Below are positions 6,279-15,171 of a stretch of DNA of 64,000 bases, one piece after another (positions within the stretch are counted from its first letter, which is position 1; each line of letters begins with the position of its first letter). A model generated the notes under the pieces. That model worked only from the letters and a program-made list of their open reading frames with translations, ran no database searches and was not told the origin of the DNA. Source of the DNA: DASXRU01 sp034665305 (lineage in GTDB: Bacteria; Acidobacteriota; Blastocatellia; Pyrinomonadales; Pyrinomonadaceae); contig JAXDFZ010000008.1 in the NCBI GenBank assembly GCA_034665305.1, forward strand, positions 255,749 through 319,748, in the 5' to 3' direction. Both the position numbers and the translations under genes were made by a program.

Positions 6279-8801
6279 TTATCGGGCCTGAAGTTGATTG
6301 GAGTAGAGAATTTGATAAGCGCGGTAATTCGACATAACTCGATAAACGTAGTCCTTGCTTTGCGCGAACCCGACTTCCAATACGTAGCGATCAGGATCGT
6401 TCGATTTCGCCCGGGCAATCCAGCGCGCCATATTCTCGTCGCCGCCGTTGTACGATGCGGCTACCGCCTGGGGCATTTCCGGAAAACGCTTGAACAGATT
6501 ACTCAGGTACTGCGCTCCGAAAAGGATCGCCATGTCGGGCTCATACAGATCCTGATCCCGAAATGAACTCTTGCCGACCTGCGCTGCAATGTCGGCCGCG
6601 GTGGCTGAGATAAATTGCATCAATCCGCGCGCTGCCGACGCCGACTTTGCTTCCGGCATGAAACCTGATTCCTGCCGCGCGATCGCCAGCAGGAAACGCG
6701 GATCGATACCACGCTTCGGCCCATGCGCCAGTAGTGCCGCAGCATAAGGCGCCGGATACAACAGCTCGGCCAACTGCCGCGGCGCGAGGGCGATCAAGTA
6801 ATCCCGCGGAACGTTCTTCCATAGAGTTTGACCGAAGCGCATTGCCTGGTTTGCGTTTCCACCGCGCATAAAATAGACGGCGAGTGTGTAATCGAGGTCA
6901 CTCTGACGGGATTGTGGGGCGAGAGTTTTCGTTTCCGGTGCGGCTGGTTTCGATTTGGTGTCCGTCGCCAATGTCGCGGTCGTGGTTACGGCAGCGCGTG
7001 CTGCAGCCAGTTCCGCTGCGCCTTCGTCGTAAAGGCCGAGGAAGAGTAGTTCGTCCGCAATGTTTTGATGAGAGGGCCCGGCAACGGTTTCGTCTTGCGT
7101 CTCAGTGGATTCATTCGTTGAACGAAGTCCCTGTCGCCCCATCGGCACCAGATGAAACTGCGGAAATGAATTGTAAGCGGGCAGATTTTCGTAAGCGCCA
7201 CGTGCGATTGTCAGCAGCTCGCGGGTAATGCTTTCATCTTCCGTCAGTCGCACAGCCGATTGAGCTGCAACGCGGGCGCGGTCATGATCGCCCGACTCCG
7301 ACGCCTGCCGCGCCGTCGTGCGCAGTTCCTCTAACTTATTTACAATCAGCGCAGCGTTGCCCGCCTGCCGGCTTAATCCCCGCAGGCGCAGCGTAGCCTC
7401 GCCGCCATAATATTCACTTCGCCCGTCTGGTATCGCTAGATAAGCGCCGACCGCCTCTCCCAATCGCGCTGATTGTTCCAACGCATACGCTTTCATAAAC
7501 GCCAGCTCGTTCTGGTTAGTGCTGCCGGCCGTCTGCGCGCCTCCCAGATCGCTCTCCATTGATAGGGCTTCAATGTCCGCCAGGGCCGCCGGCCAATCCG
7601 CTTGTGCAAAGTGGATTCGGGCTTGGGAGAAAAGCGCTAATGCCGCAGCGGTTTGTCCTTTGAAACGACGGCGCGTCTGTTGCACCCATTCGAGGGCATC
7701 GTTGTCGCGACCGCCCTCGCGCAGCGCATCGATGATGTTGAGATATGGACGCTCCGGATTTGGCGCCTCAGGATAACGTTCGATCAGGAGTTGATAAGAA
7801 GCGATTGCGGCGGCAGTCTGCTTGAGACGATTCTGCGCGCCGGCGATTAACCCCAACGCATCGCGCGCACTGGGGCTGTTGGGAAACTTCTCCTGCACCT
7901 GTCGCAGGTAGCTGATGGCCGCTTCATACTTTGCTTGCTGAAACATTCCCCGGCCAATCTGGTACATCGAATCGGGGATGGAAGTGCTTTGGGGATAGTC
8001 TGCGACCAACCGGCGATAGTGGCGTTGGGCGGCGTCGAAGTCGCGGTTGAACTGGTAAATCGCAGCCCTCCGAAGATGCTCGCCCTCCGGCAAAGCCGGC
8101 GCCGCATTTTCGTTGCCGCCGCTCTTTTGATTGTCTAGCTCGTCGAGATGGCGTGCCGCCGCCAGGGCATTGTCATCGGGTCGCGAAGGATCGGACGCCT
8201 GCGATATCAGCGTATCGAAAGTGGCGCGCGCCGCCGGAGTTTGTCCGGAGCGAAGATAGGCTTCGCCCAGCAAGAGCATCGCGGCGCGGGAGCTGGCGCT
8301 CAACTTAGGCGCGCTTATTGGCCCCAGAGCGACGATCGCTTGCGGGTAATCCCCACTCTCGAAAAAGCTTTGAGCCAGGCGAAACACGGCGGCGGGGCGT
8401 AGCAGACTTGATGGCGCGGAAGTAATCAGGCGGCGCAACTGTTCGCGTTCCAGCGTCAGGTTGCCGGTGGTGCGCGCGAACTGGGCCAGGTGCCATAGCG
8501 CATACTGCTTCAAACTCGATGACTGCGAAACAATCGCCTGATAGGACGCCGATGCACCGGCGCGATCTCCCCGCTGCTCCGCCAAACGCGCGAGCAAGTA
8601 ATCGTAATTGTTTAGTGTGAAAGAGGCCGGATCGGATTTCCGAAAAGACTTTAGCTCTGCAATTGCCGCAGCATCGTCCTGGCGCTCGACTGGCGCCGAA
8701 ATTCGTTGTTGCCAATCGCGCGGTGACTGCGCGGCGACTGAGTAGACGGAGGAAAACAATAGTCCAAACAGGAGAATACCGCGGACGGAACTTACCTTCA
8801 T
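6279..8801 (-). CDS. slt: Soluble lytic murein transglycosylase with long helical repeat domain
   Basis: 840 residues. It opens with a signal peptide (to about VAAQS, residue 25). A long TPR-like superhelix follows (about 35-640), and a C-terminal SLT lysozyme-like domain ends the protein. The catalytic Glu711 is in IARQESGFMPEAKS, followed by the family motifs ARGLMQFI and AVAASYNGGD. These enzymes cleave peptidoglycan to 1,6-anhydromuropeptides in the periplasm, and the layout matches Slt70 but is longer. A low-complexity linker at about 600-640 separates repeats and catalytic core. The stop lies 16 bases upstream of the SCO gene start, so both may be one unit. Confidence 0.92.
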   Translation of the reverse strand: MKVSSVRGILLFGLLFSSVYSVAAQSPRDWQQRISAPVERQDDAAAIAELKSFRKSDPASFTLNNYDYLLARLAEQRGDRAGASASYQAIVSQSSSLKQYALWHLAQFARTTGNLTLEREQLRRLITSAPSSLLRPAAVFRLAQSFFESGDYPQAIVALGPISAPKLSASSRAAMLLLGEAYLRSGQTPAARATFDTLISQASDPSRPDDNALAAARHLDELDNQKSGGNENAAPALPEGEHLRRAAIYQFNRDFDAAQRHYRRLVADYPQSTSIPDSMYQIGRGMFQQAKYEAAISYLRQVQEKFPNSPSARDALGLIAGAQNRLKQTAAAIASYQLLIERYPEAPNPERPYLNIIDALREGGRDNDALEWVQQTRRRFKGQTAAALALFSQARIHFAQADWPAALADIEALSMESDLGGAQTAGSTNQNELAFMKAYALEQSARLGEAVGAYLAIPDGRSEYYGGEATLRLRGLSRQAGNAALIVNKLEELRTTARQASESGDHDRARVAAQSAVRLTEDESITRELLTIARGAYENLPAYNSFPQFHLVPMGRQGLRSTNESTETQDETVAGPSHQNIADELLFLGLYDEGAAELAAARAAVTTTATLATDTKSKPAAPETKTLAPQSRQSDLDYTLAVYFMRGGNANQAMRFGQTLWKNVPRDYLIALAPRQLAELLYPAPYAAALLAHGPKRGIDPRFLLAIARQESGFMPEAKSASAARGLMQFISATAADIAAQVGKSSFRDQDLYEPDMAILFGAQYLSNLFKRFPEMPQAVAASYNGGDENMARWIARAKSNDPDRYVLEVGFAQSKDYVYRVMSNYRAYQILYSNQLQAR

Positions 8802-8864
8802 GGTTCGAAATTACCTCTTAGTTTGTTGTAACGCAAACCGTAGCGATTTCGCCTTTCGGGTTAC

Positions 8865-8947
8865 GGATTGCGGATCGAGAAGCGGCAGAAAAGTGTGCTC
8901 CTTAGTCGATCCTTAAATCCGCAAGCCGCAATCCGAAGTCCGCAATC
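8865..8947. repeat. Inverted repeat of the GATTGCGGA family
   Basis: Left arm GGATTGCGGAT (8865-8875) and right arm built of ATCCGCAAGCCGCAATCC plus a second copy ending CCGCAATC (8917-8947). The same words occur at 47279-47364. It lies in the divergent gap between the transglycosylase and folD. The gap also has a scrap of the GTAACGCAAAC repeat at about 8829; no clear promoter could be chosen. Confidence 0.7.
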
Positions 8948-9048
8948 GAAGAAAGCTCTATATGATTTGGCATCGGTCGGTGTAACCTATCCGCGCAGTG
9001 ATTCGATCCAAAGCTGAAAGCGCCGATAGTCTTCCCCAATAGACTTGT

Positions 9049-9999
9049 ATGAGCAGTGCTCCGCCGCAAATGACCACCGCCAAAATCCTGGATGGGCGCG
9101 CCATCGCCGATCAGATCAAGAGCGAGGTAAAGGAAGACGCTGCCGCCCTGTGGCGGGAGCATCAGGTAAAACCTTGCCTCGTGGCAGTGCGTGTAGGGGA
9201 CGACCCGGCCTCCGCGGTTTACGTGCGCAACAAGGTGCGCGCTTTCCAGGAACTGGAGATGCAGTCAGAGCATCAGGCGCTGGATGCTACGATCACTACG
9301 GCGCAACTTATCAGCGTAATCGAAACCCTGAATGCTCGCGACGATGTGGACGGTATCCTCGTCCAGTTACCGCTGCCCAAAGGAATTGACGAGGCGGCAA
9401 TTATTTCAGCGGTCGACCCGGACAAAGATGTTGACGGATTTCACCCGGCGAACGTGGGATTGCTGGCAATGGGTCGCCCACGATTCACCCCGTGCACGCC
9501 GGCGGGCCTTATCGCGTTGCTGGATCGCAGCGGAATCGCGATCGCCGGCGCTAACGCTTGCGTGGTAGGCCGCAGTCAGATTGTGGGCCGTCCGGTGGCG
9601 CAACTTCTGTTGCAGCGCGATGCGACCGTTACCATTTGCCATTCACGCACGCGAGAGTTGGCGGACGTGACTCGAAACGCTGACCTTCTGATTGCCGCCA
9701 TTGGCAGACCCGGATTCATTCGCGGTGAACACATCAAACCCGGCGCAACCGTGATCGACGTGGGAATCAATCGCATCACTGACGCTGAGACTGCCAGGTT
9801 ATTATTTGGGGCCGAGGCAGACGAACGTATTGCGATTATTGAAAAACGCGGCTATACCCTCGTCGGCGATGTACATCCGGCGGAAGCCGACATCGTTGCG
9901 GGCGCACGCACGCCCGTTCCCGGCGGCGTTGGCCCGTTGACCATTGCCATGCTTTTGCGCAACACGGTGCAGGCGGCCCGATGGCGCCGCGGGTTGTAG
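9049..9999 (+). CDS. folD: Bifunctional methylenetetrahydrofolate dehydrogenase/cyclohydrolase
   Basis: Interconverts methylene-, methenyl- and formyl-tetrahydrofolate using NADP, supplying one-carbon units. It has 316 residues, slightly above the usual 285-300 because of a short N-terminal lead. Catalytic Tyr58 and Lys62 (YVRNK), DGILVQLPLP and PDKDVDGFHPANVG are present. The NADP-binding half has CVVGRSQIVGRPVAQLL, and the C-terminal PVPGGVGPLTIAMLL is complete. The ATG at 9070 (MTTAKILDG) is an alternative start. The TAG stop is the first part of a palindromic repeat. Confidence 0.96.
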   Translation: MSSAPPQMTTAKILDGRAIADQIKSEVKEDAAALWREHQVKPCLVAVRVGDDPASAVYVRNKVRAFQELEMQSEHQALDATITTAQLISVIETLNARDDVDGILVQLPLPKGIDEAAIISAVDPDKDVDGFHPANVGLLAMGRPRFTPCTPAGLIALLDRSGIAIAGANACVVGRSQIVGRPVAQLLLQRDATVTICHSRTRELADVTRNADLLIAAIGRPGFIRGEHIKPGATVIDVGINRITDAETARLLFGAEADERIAIIEKRGYTLVGDVHPAEADIVAGARTPVPGGVGPLTIAMLLRNTVQAARWRRGL

Positions 10000-10097
10000 G
10001 ACAGGCATTCCTGCCTGTCCCGGTTCATCGGCAAAGCGCCGGCTAAAGAATTTGTTGAGAGTCCCTGAAGTAGAGGGACAGGCAGGAATGCCTGTCC
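9999..10097. repeat. Paired GGACAGGCA palindromes between folD and coaE
   Basis: The left unit (9999-10020) reads GGACAGGCATTCCTGCCTG plus TCC and the right unit (10076-10097) is its reverse complement. Each unit is itself almost palindromic. The 55 bases between have no obvious content. The folD stop codon TAG overlaps the TAGGACAGG of the left unit. Other copies are at 12842, 24094 and 43462. Confidence 0.9.
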
Positions 10098-10108
10098 TAC
10101 CTAATACG

Positions 10109-10723
10109 ATGCTGCGAGTGGGATTGACCGGATCGATAGCGGTGGGAAAGTCTTTCGTGCTCGGTGTCCTGGCGGAGTTGGGCTGCCGCGTCCTCGATGC
10201 CGATCAGACTGCGCGCGAAGCAGTAGCTCCCGGGACTCCCGGCCTTAACGCCGTTGTCGAGGACTTTGGAAAAGATATTCTTCGGCCCGACGGTAAACTC
10301 GATCGCGCGAAACTCGGCTCGCTGGTGTTTGCTGACGAGAAAAAGCGTTTGCGGCTGAATTCAATACTGCATCCATTCATCATCGCGGCACAGGATGAAC
10401 AGCTCCGGCATTGGGAAAGGGAAGAGCCTAACGGAATTGCCGTGGTCGATGCTGCGTTGATGATTGAATCCGGAGGCTACCGGCGCTTTGATAAATTGAT
10501 CGTGGTCCATTGCCGTCCCGACATCCAGCTGCAGCGCCTGATGGCCCGCGACTCGATCACGGCGGAACAGGCGAAACAGCGAATCGCAGCACAAATGTCT
10601 CAGGAAGAAAAAAAGCAGCACGCTGATTACCTGATTGACACTTCTGATGGTTTTGAATCTGCGCGCGATCAAGCGGCGAAGGTATTTTCAGAGTTAACGA
10701 TCCTAGATCCGGGCACCGCTTGA
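10109..10723 (+). CDS. coaE: Dephospho-CoA kinase
   Basis: Phosphorylates dephospho-CoA with ATP in the last step of coenzyme A synthesis. It has 204 residues from the ATG at 10109, the usual size. The P-loop is GLTGSIAVGKS (Lys14, Ser15); the common form is GGIGSGKS, so Ala-Val in the loop is a variant with the essential GKS kept. The CoaE-type region VLDADQTAREAV and the late HADYLIDTSDG are present. The frame extends upstream to 9944, but those 55 residues only translate the end of folD and the palindromic repeat. Confidence 0.93.
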   Translation: MLRVGLTGSIAVGKSFVLGVLAELGCRVLDADQTAREAVAPGTPGLNAVVEDFGKDILRPDGKLDRAKLGSLVFADEKKRLRLNSILHPFIIAAQDEQLRHWEREEPNGIAVVDAALMIESGGYRRFDKLIVVHCRPDIQLQRLMARDSITAEQAKQRIAAQMSQEEKKQHADYLIDTSDGFESARDQAAKVFSELTILDPGTA

Positions 10724-10730
10724 TTTTTGT

Positions 10731-10762
10731 TTGACCGCGGAAGCGTAAGCCTGGTTTATAAT
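10731..10762 (+). promoter_or_regulatory. Candidate sigma-70 promoter for the opp operon
   Basis: A perfect TATAAT at 10757-10762 lies about 100 bases before the oppA start. TTGACC at 10731-10736 is a good -35 match but is spaced 20 bases away, longer than the ideal 17. It follows directly after coaE. Predicted from sequence only. Confidence 0.45.
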
Positions 10763-10859
10763 CTGCGCCAGTAAAAGCCAGACCCCGCGACGGTGATCGC
10801 GTCGCGTGCAGTAATCCGGAATTGAAGCCTGCGTCAATCGCAGCAAAAGGAGAACATTC

Positions 10860-12842
10860 ATGTCGATGCACTTGAGTAATAAAGCTCGCTTGGGAGTTTT
10901 CCTTTTGATGGTTGCTATGGTGGCCGCAGGCTGTGCCGCTTCTGCCGGCAACGAAGTCTTCTGGGGTAAGACGACGCCGCCAGAGCGAAACGTCCTGCGT
11001 TACGTTACCGGCGACGAGCCGGAATCGTTGGATCCTCCGGTAAGCACGGGTCAGCCCGAAGCGCGGCTTTCCATGGCGTTATTCGAGGGTTTGGTTGAAT
11101 ATGACATCAAGACGCTGGAACCCCAGCCCGCGCTGGCTGAGCGCTGGGAGTCGAACCGGGATTCATCAGAGTTTGTATTTCACCTGCGCCATAACGCGCG
11201 CTGGTCAAACGGCGAGCCGATCACCGCAAAGGATTTTCTTTACAGTATTCGCCGCAATTTGGCTCCGGAGTTTGCATCCCGGAATGCCTACCTGGCTTTC
11301 TATATAAAGTACGCTCAGGAATTTGGCACGGCGCAGGCATTTATCCACGATCCGAAGTCAAATACGTTTCTGCTGGCCGCGGATTTTGCCGAGCCCTCGC
11401 CCGATGGAACTGTGCCGCCGACATCCCTAACGCAGAAACCTACCACCGTCGAGGCGGAGTATCCGGCGATCGCTGAAGAGCCCACGCCGGATCGAGATAC
11501 GCCGTTTCATCAGTTCATTCATTCGCCGCAGAGACTGACGCTGCCGGCCGATGAGGCGGCGCGCAACAAGTTACTCGCCAAAAATGAGAAGCTGAGAACG
11601 GCGGTTGCCGGCAAGGAGTTCGTAAAGGTTACGCCTGACGACGTGGGGATTGAAGCGGTTGACGATTTCACCGTGCGCATTACCCTCGCGCAATCGGCGC
11701 CATACTTTGTTGGCTTGTTGGCCCATCAGTTTTTTCGCCTGGTTCCGCGCCAGGCGATTGAAACGTACGGCAACAACTGGACGCAGCCCGGGCACATCGT
11801 GACCTGCGGACCATTCAAACTGAAATCGTGGCGGCCGTACCACGACATAGTCGTTGAGCGCGATCCGATGTACTGGGACGCGGCCACTGTAAAGCTCGAC
11901 GAGATTCATTTCTACCCGATGACGGAAAACCCGACGATCATGAATCTCTACAAGGTTGGAGAGGTTGATGCCGTGCTCAATCACACCGTGCCGAATGCGT
12001 GGATGGATGTGGTGAGAGGCAAGAAGGATTACATGGACGCCGTCGAAGCGGCCATCGACTATATTCAGATCAATGTGACGAAGCCCCCCATGACCGACGT
12101 GCGCGTGCGCAAGGCTTTCAATGCGGCAATCGACAAGAAAGCGTGGGCGGCGTGGCGCCGGATTGTAAAGCCCCTGACTGCGTTTACCCCCACCGGAATC
12201 TTCAAAGGATATCCCCAGCCGCAAGGCGATCAGTTTGATCCGGCGCGCGCGCGGCAGTTGCTCGGCGAGGCCGGCTTCCCGGTAACGCCGAAGGGACCCG
12301 GCTGGGAGTGTCCCAGTTTCCCCATCGCCCAGGTGGAACTGATGTACAACACGCAGGGCTCCAACAAAGACCTGGCGGAGTTCATGCAGGCACAGTGGAA
12401 ACAGAATCTGGGTATTACGGTGCAACTGCGGAACATGGAAACTAAGACGTTCTTGAACGCTCGCTCCCGACTTGAATACAAGGGATTCGCGCGCGCCGGC
12501 TGGTCGGCGGACTACATGGATCCGTTTACCTTCCTCAGCCTCTTTTACACTGGCGGCGAAAGTGGAACGGGCTGGTTCGATCCGAAGTTTATTGCGATGG
12601 TGGACGAAGCCAATCGCACGCTTGATAAACAAAAACGTTATGATCTTCTGGCGTTAGCCGAGAAGTACATGTTGGATGCACAACCCGTAATCCCCCTGGA
12701 TACGGCAGCGGTAAATTGGGTGAAGAAGCCATACGTCAAGGGCATGTATCCGAATCCGGGCAGCTTGTTTGCCTGGAAATATGTCTACATAGAGCGCGAC
12801 CCGGCGAAGTGGGATTACGCTACGCCGAGCCTTGCCGAGTAG
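10860..12842 (+). CDS. oppA: Oligopeptide ABC transporter substrate-binding lipoprotein
   Basis: 660-residue family 5 solute-binding protein that captures peptides for OppBCDF. A lipoprotein signal ends VAAGC with Cys25, and AAGGAGA precedes the ATG. The family landmarks are present: an N-terminal EPESLDPPVSTG, FHLRHNARWSNGEPITAKDF, and the mid-domain GPFKLKSWRPY and VRKAFNAAIDK. Residues about 165-255 form a Pro/Thr-rich, poorly conserved insertion that accounts for the extra length. It heads oppBCDF in the same direction. The stop TAG merges into a nested repeat. Confidence 0.93.
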   Translation: MSMHLSNKARLGVFLLMVAMVAAGCAASAGNEVFWGKTTPPERNVLRYVTGDEPESLDPPVSTGQPEARLSMALFEGLVEYDIKTLEPQPALAERWESNRDSSEFVFHLRHNARWSNGEPITAKDFLYSIRRNLAPEFASRNAYLAFYIKYAQEFGTAQAFIHDPKSNTFLLAADFAEPSPDGTVPPTSLTQKPTTVEAEYPAIAEEPTPDRDTPFHQFIHSPQRLTLPADEAARNKLLAKNEKLRTAVAGKEFVKVTPDDVGIEAVDDFTVRITLAQSAPYFVGLLAHQFFRLVPRQAIETYGNNWTQPGHIVTCGPFKLKSWRPYHDIVVERDPMYWDAATVKLDEIHFYPMTENPTIMNLYKVGEVDAVLNHTVPNAWMDVVRGKKDYMDAVEAAIDYIQINVTKPPMTDVRVRKAFNAAIDKKAWAAWRRIVKPLTAFTPTGIFKGYPQPQGDQFDPARARQLLGEAGFPVTPKGPGWECPSFPIAQVELMYNTQGSNKDLAEFMQAQWKQNLGITVQLRNMETKTFLNARSRLEYKGFARAGWSADYMDPFTFLSLFYTGGESGTGWFDPKFIAMVDEANRTLDKQKRYDLLALAEKYMLDAQPVIPLDTAAVNWVKKPYVKGMYPNPGSLFAWKYVYIERDPAKWDYATPSLAE

Positions 12843-12999
12843 GACAGGCATTCCTGCCTGTCCTAGGCTGTAACGCAAACTGTTAGTTTGCGTTTGGAGT
12901 CGGGATTCGCGAGCGATAAAGAGCAGGGATTTTTCGGCAGTTAATCGCAAACTAACAGTTTGCGTTACGTGAGATCAGGACAGGCAGGAATGCCTGTCC
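12842..12999. repeat. Nested palindromes: GTAACGCAAAC pair inside a GGACAGGCA pair
   Basis: The outer arms are 12842-12863 and 12978-12999 (GGACAGGCATTCCTGCCTG-type units). Inside them sit the arms 12870-12892 and 12946-12968 of a second family (GTAACGCAAACTGTTAGTTT and reverse complement). The four arms are correctly ordered to form one long stem with 53 bases in the loop. The arrangement looks like insertion of one repeat into the loop of another. Confidence 0.9.
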
Positions 13000-13010
13000 T
13001 ACTGAAGAAG

Positions 13011-13931
13011 ATGCTGCGATTCATCATACGACGGCTGATCATAACCATTCCTACGATCCTGGTGGTGATCACGCTGACCTGGGGTTTGGTGCGATTGGCG
13101 CCCGGAAATTTTTACTCGGGAGAGAAACGGCTGCCGGCGTCGATCGAAAAGAACATTCGCGCCAAGTATGGACTTGATAAACCCTGGTATGAACAGTACG
13201 CGTTGGCCATGCGGCAGATTTTGACGCTGGACTTTGGCACGTCGCTGAAATATGAAGGCCAATCAGTAGGATCGATCATCGCCCGCTCGTTGCCTGTCTC
13301 GGCAAGTATCGGAATTCTTGCTTACCTTCTGGCGCTGATCGTCGGTATCGCCTTTGGCTCACTGGCTGCGCTGAAGCAAAACTCGAAAACCGACTACGCT
13401 TCCATGGCCGTGGCAATGCTTGGGATCTCAGTGCCGAATTTCGTTTTGGGCCCGCTACTGGTTTTGTTGTTCTCGCTGACGCTTTACTGGCTCCCGCCTT
13501 CGCGGTGGGGTGGTTTTCCCAGCCGTAATCTGATTCTTCCCGTGCTGACTCTGTCGGCGATTTACATGGCCTACATTGCCCGCTTGACGCGCGCCGGAAT
13601 GCTGGAAGTTTTGCGTTCGGACTACATTCGCACGGCGCGGGCAAAGGGGCTTACTGAACGCGCAGTCGTGATGCGGCACGCGATGCGCGGCGGACTGATG
13701 CCGGTGGTTTCCTACACCGGACCGGCGCTCGCCTTTCTGCTTACCGGAACGGTCGTCGTGGAGCGCATCTTTGCGTTGCCAGGTTTAGGTAACTACTTCA
13801 TCCAGGCGTCACTGAACCGCGACGAGCCGCTCGTACTCGGCATAGTCGCTTTTATCGCCATCATACTGCTGTTGATGAATTTGTTGGTGGATGTGGTTTA
13901 CGCGTATCTCGATCCGCGGGTCCGCTATTGA
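13011..13931 (+). CDS. oppB: Oligopeptide ABC transporter permease OppB/DppB
   Basis: 306-residue inner-membrane permease of the peptide importer. It starts MLRFIIRRLIITIPTILVVI, the normal N-terminal helix of the family, and has about six membrane segments. The EAA-type coupling loop is YIRTARAKGLTERAVVMRHA, which docks to the ATPases. The C-terminal VFALPGLG-like motif appears as ERIFALPGLGNYF. The frame is open from 12960, but the first 17 residues (with SGQAGMPVLL) come from the repeat, so the ATG at 13011 is used. Confidence 0.95.
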   Translation: MLRFIIRRLIITIPTILVVITLTWGLVRLAPGNFYSGEKRLPASIEKNIRAKYGLDKPWYEQYALAMRQILTLDFGTSLKYEGQSVGSIIARSLPVSASIGILAYLLALIVGIAFGSLAALKQNSKTDYASMAVAMLGISVPNFVLGPLLVLLFSLTLYWLPPSRWGGFPSRNLILPVLTLSAIYMAYIARLTRAGMLEVLRSDYIRTARAKGLTERAVVMRHAMRGGLMPVVSYTGPALAFLLTGTVVVERIFALPGLGNYFIQASLNRDEPLVLGIVAFIAIILLLMNLLVDVVYAYLDPRVRY

Positions 13932-13935
13932 TCTC

Positions 13936-15027
13936 ATGAAGGAAGATCCCGAGCGAAAGATTGGTGAATCATCGCCTGACGAGCCTGCGCTGACGCCGCT
14001 GGGAACTATTCCGGCGCCGCCGCTGCGCCATCGCGAAGGCGACATGATTCACACCGCGCCGGAATTGGCTGTGGGTGAAGGCGACGTGCGCACGGCGGAG
14101 CGAGGCGAATTCGTTGCCGGCAGTTCACTGTGGAAAGACGCCTGGCGCCGGCTGTTGCGAAACAAGCTTGCAGTCTTTGGGCTGGTCGTGGTCATCCTGG
14201 TTACGCTTGCCGCGCTGACCGGGCCCTTCATCATTAAGAAGGTGGCCGGATTCTCGCCGGATTACATTCCCACGAACGATGTAACGTTGATTAAATCATT
14301 TCCACCCTTCACTGCGCCCGACGGTTCTTTCTCATGGAAACATCCGATGGGGACAGACAATGCCGGCCGCGATCAGTTGGCGCGGGTACTGCAGGGCGGT
14401 CAAATATCATTACTGGTCGGGATCATTGCGACGCTCGTGTCGCTCGTTATCGGTGTCAGCTATGGCGCGATCTCCGGATACCTCGGAGGGCGTATTGATA
14501 ACATCATGATGCGCCTCGTCGATGTTTTGTATTCGTTGCCTTACATCATTCTGGTGATCGTGCTGCTGGCGATGTTTCGTAGCAGCACGCCGGTAGGGCA
14601 ACTCGTCTTACTGTTCATTGCGCTGGGATCGGTTTCCTGGCTCACGATGGCCCGCATTGTTCGCGGGCAGGTGCTGTCGCTGAAGAATCAGGAATTCGTG
14701 CTCGCGGCGCGGGCCACCGGTGTCTCGACGCCGCGAATTGTTTTTCGTCACCTGGTGCCGAATGCACTCGGTCCGGTGATTGTCTACGCCACGCTGACCA
14801 TTCCATCGGTGATGTTGAGCGAGGCATTCCTTTCATTTCTGGGGCTGGGGGTGCAATCGCCCCTCGCCTCGTGGGGCAGTCTGGCTGCGGATGGCATTCA
14901 GAACCTGGCTATCTTTCCCTGGCAACTCATATTTCCCGGCGCCACGATGGCATTGATGCTTTTTTCCCTGAACTTTTTGGGAGACGGATTGCGCGACGCG
15001 CTCGATCCACAAATGCGCAAGGAATAA
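13936..15027 (+). CDS. oppC: Oligopeptide ABC transporter permease OppC/DppC
   Basis: Second permease of the importer, 363 residues from the ATG at 13936, four bases after oppB. The first 70 residues are a hydrophilic, acidic and Pro-rich cytoplasmic extension (PALTPLGTIPAPPLRHREGD), longer than usual. Then come the OppC_N helix (LLRNKLAVFGLVVVILVTLA), HPMGTDNAGRDQLARVLQGG and the EAA loop (FVLAARATGVSTPRIVFRH). The end PQMRKE is typical. It forms the translocation pore with OppB. Confidence 0.95.
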   Translation: MKEDPERKIGESSPDEPALTPLGTIPAPPLRHREGDMIHTAPELAVGEGDVRTAERGEFVAGSSLWKDAWRRLLRNKLAVFGLVVVILVTLAALTGPFIIKKVAGFSPDYIPTNDVTLIKSFPPFTAPDGSFSWKHPMGTDNAGRDQLARVLQGGQISLLVGIIATLVSLVIGVSYGAISGYLGGRIDNIMMRLVDVLYSLPYIILVIVLLAMFRSSTPVGQLVLLFIALGSVSWLTMARIVRGQVLSLKNQEFVLAARATGVSTPRIVFRHLVPNALGPVIVYATLTIPSVMLSEAFLSFLGLGVQSPLASWGSLAADGIQNLAIFPWQLIFPGATMALMLFSLNFLGDGLRDALDPQMRKE

Positions 15028-15030
15028 AAA

Positions 15031-15159
15031 CTTTGTACTTGGTGCTTTGTACTTAGTGCTTCGCACCCCGTAATTGAGCTTGTGTCGAAAACCTATTTAG
15101 TGGCTACCAAGCACTAAGCAAAACTACAAAGTACGAAGTACAAAGCACCAAGTACAAAA
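15031..15159. repeat. Inverted repeat of GTACTTGGTGC-type words
   Basis: Left arm 15031-15060 (CTTTGTACTTGGTGCTTTGT and onward) and right arm about 15107-15159 (words such as GTACAAAGCACCAAGTAC) are reverse complements with a gap of about 45 bases. It fills the space between oppC and oppD, so it would lie within the opp mRNA and could affect the expression ratio of the genes on either side. Confidence 0.75.
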
Positions 15160-15171
15160 CACCATCCACTA

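Noticed and set aside
6263..6418. N-terminal extension of the SCO-CusF protein
   Set aside because: It runs antisense-free but overlaps the transglycosylase C-terminus and would bury the clear lipoprotein signal.
9999..10097. Rho-independent terminator at the folD-coaE palindrome
   Set aside because: A strong stem is possible but the loop is 55 bases and no T-run follows; repeat origin explains it better.
9944..10108. N-terminal extension of coaE (55 extra residues)
   Set aside because: It overlaps the end of folD and then translates the GGACAGGCA palindromes (TGIPACPG); the P-loop protein starts properly at 10109.
11571..12632. 353-residue open frame on the minus strand
   Set aside because: It is opposite oppA and reads as a shadow of it; composition is not natural and no motif is seen.
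12960..13010. N-terminal extension of oppB
   Set aside because: The residues SGQAGMPVLL are translation of the repeat; the permease helix starts at the ATG at 13011.
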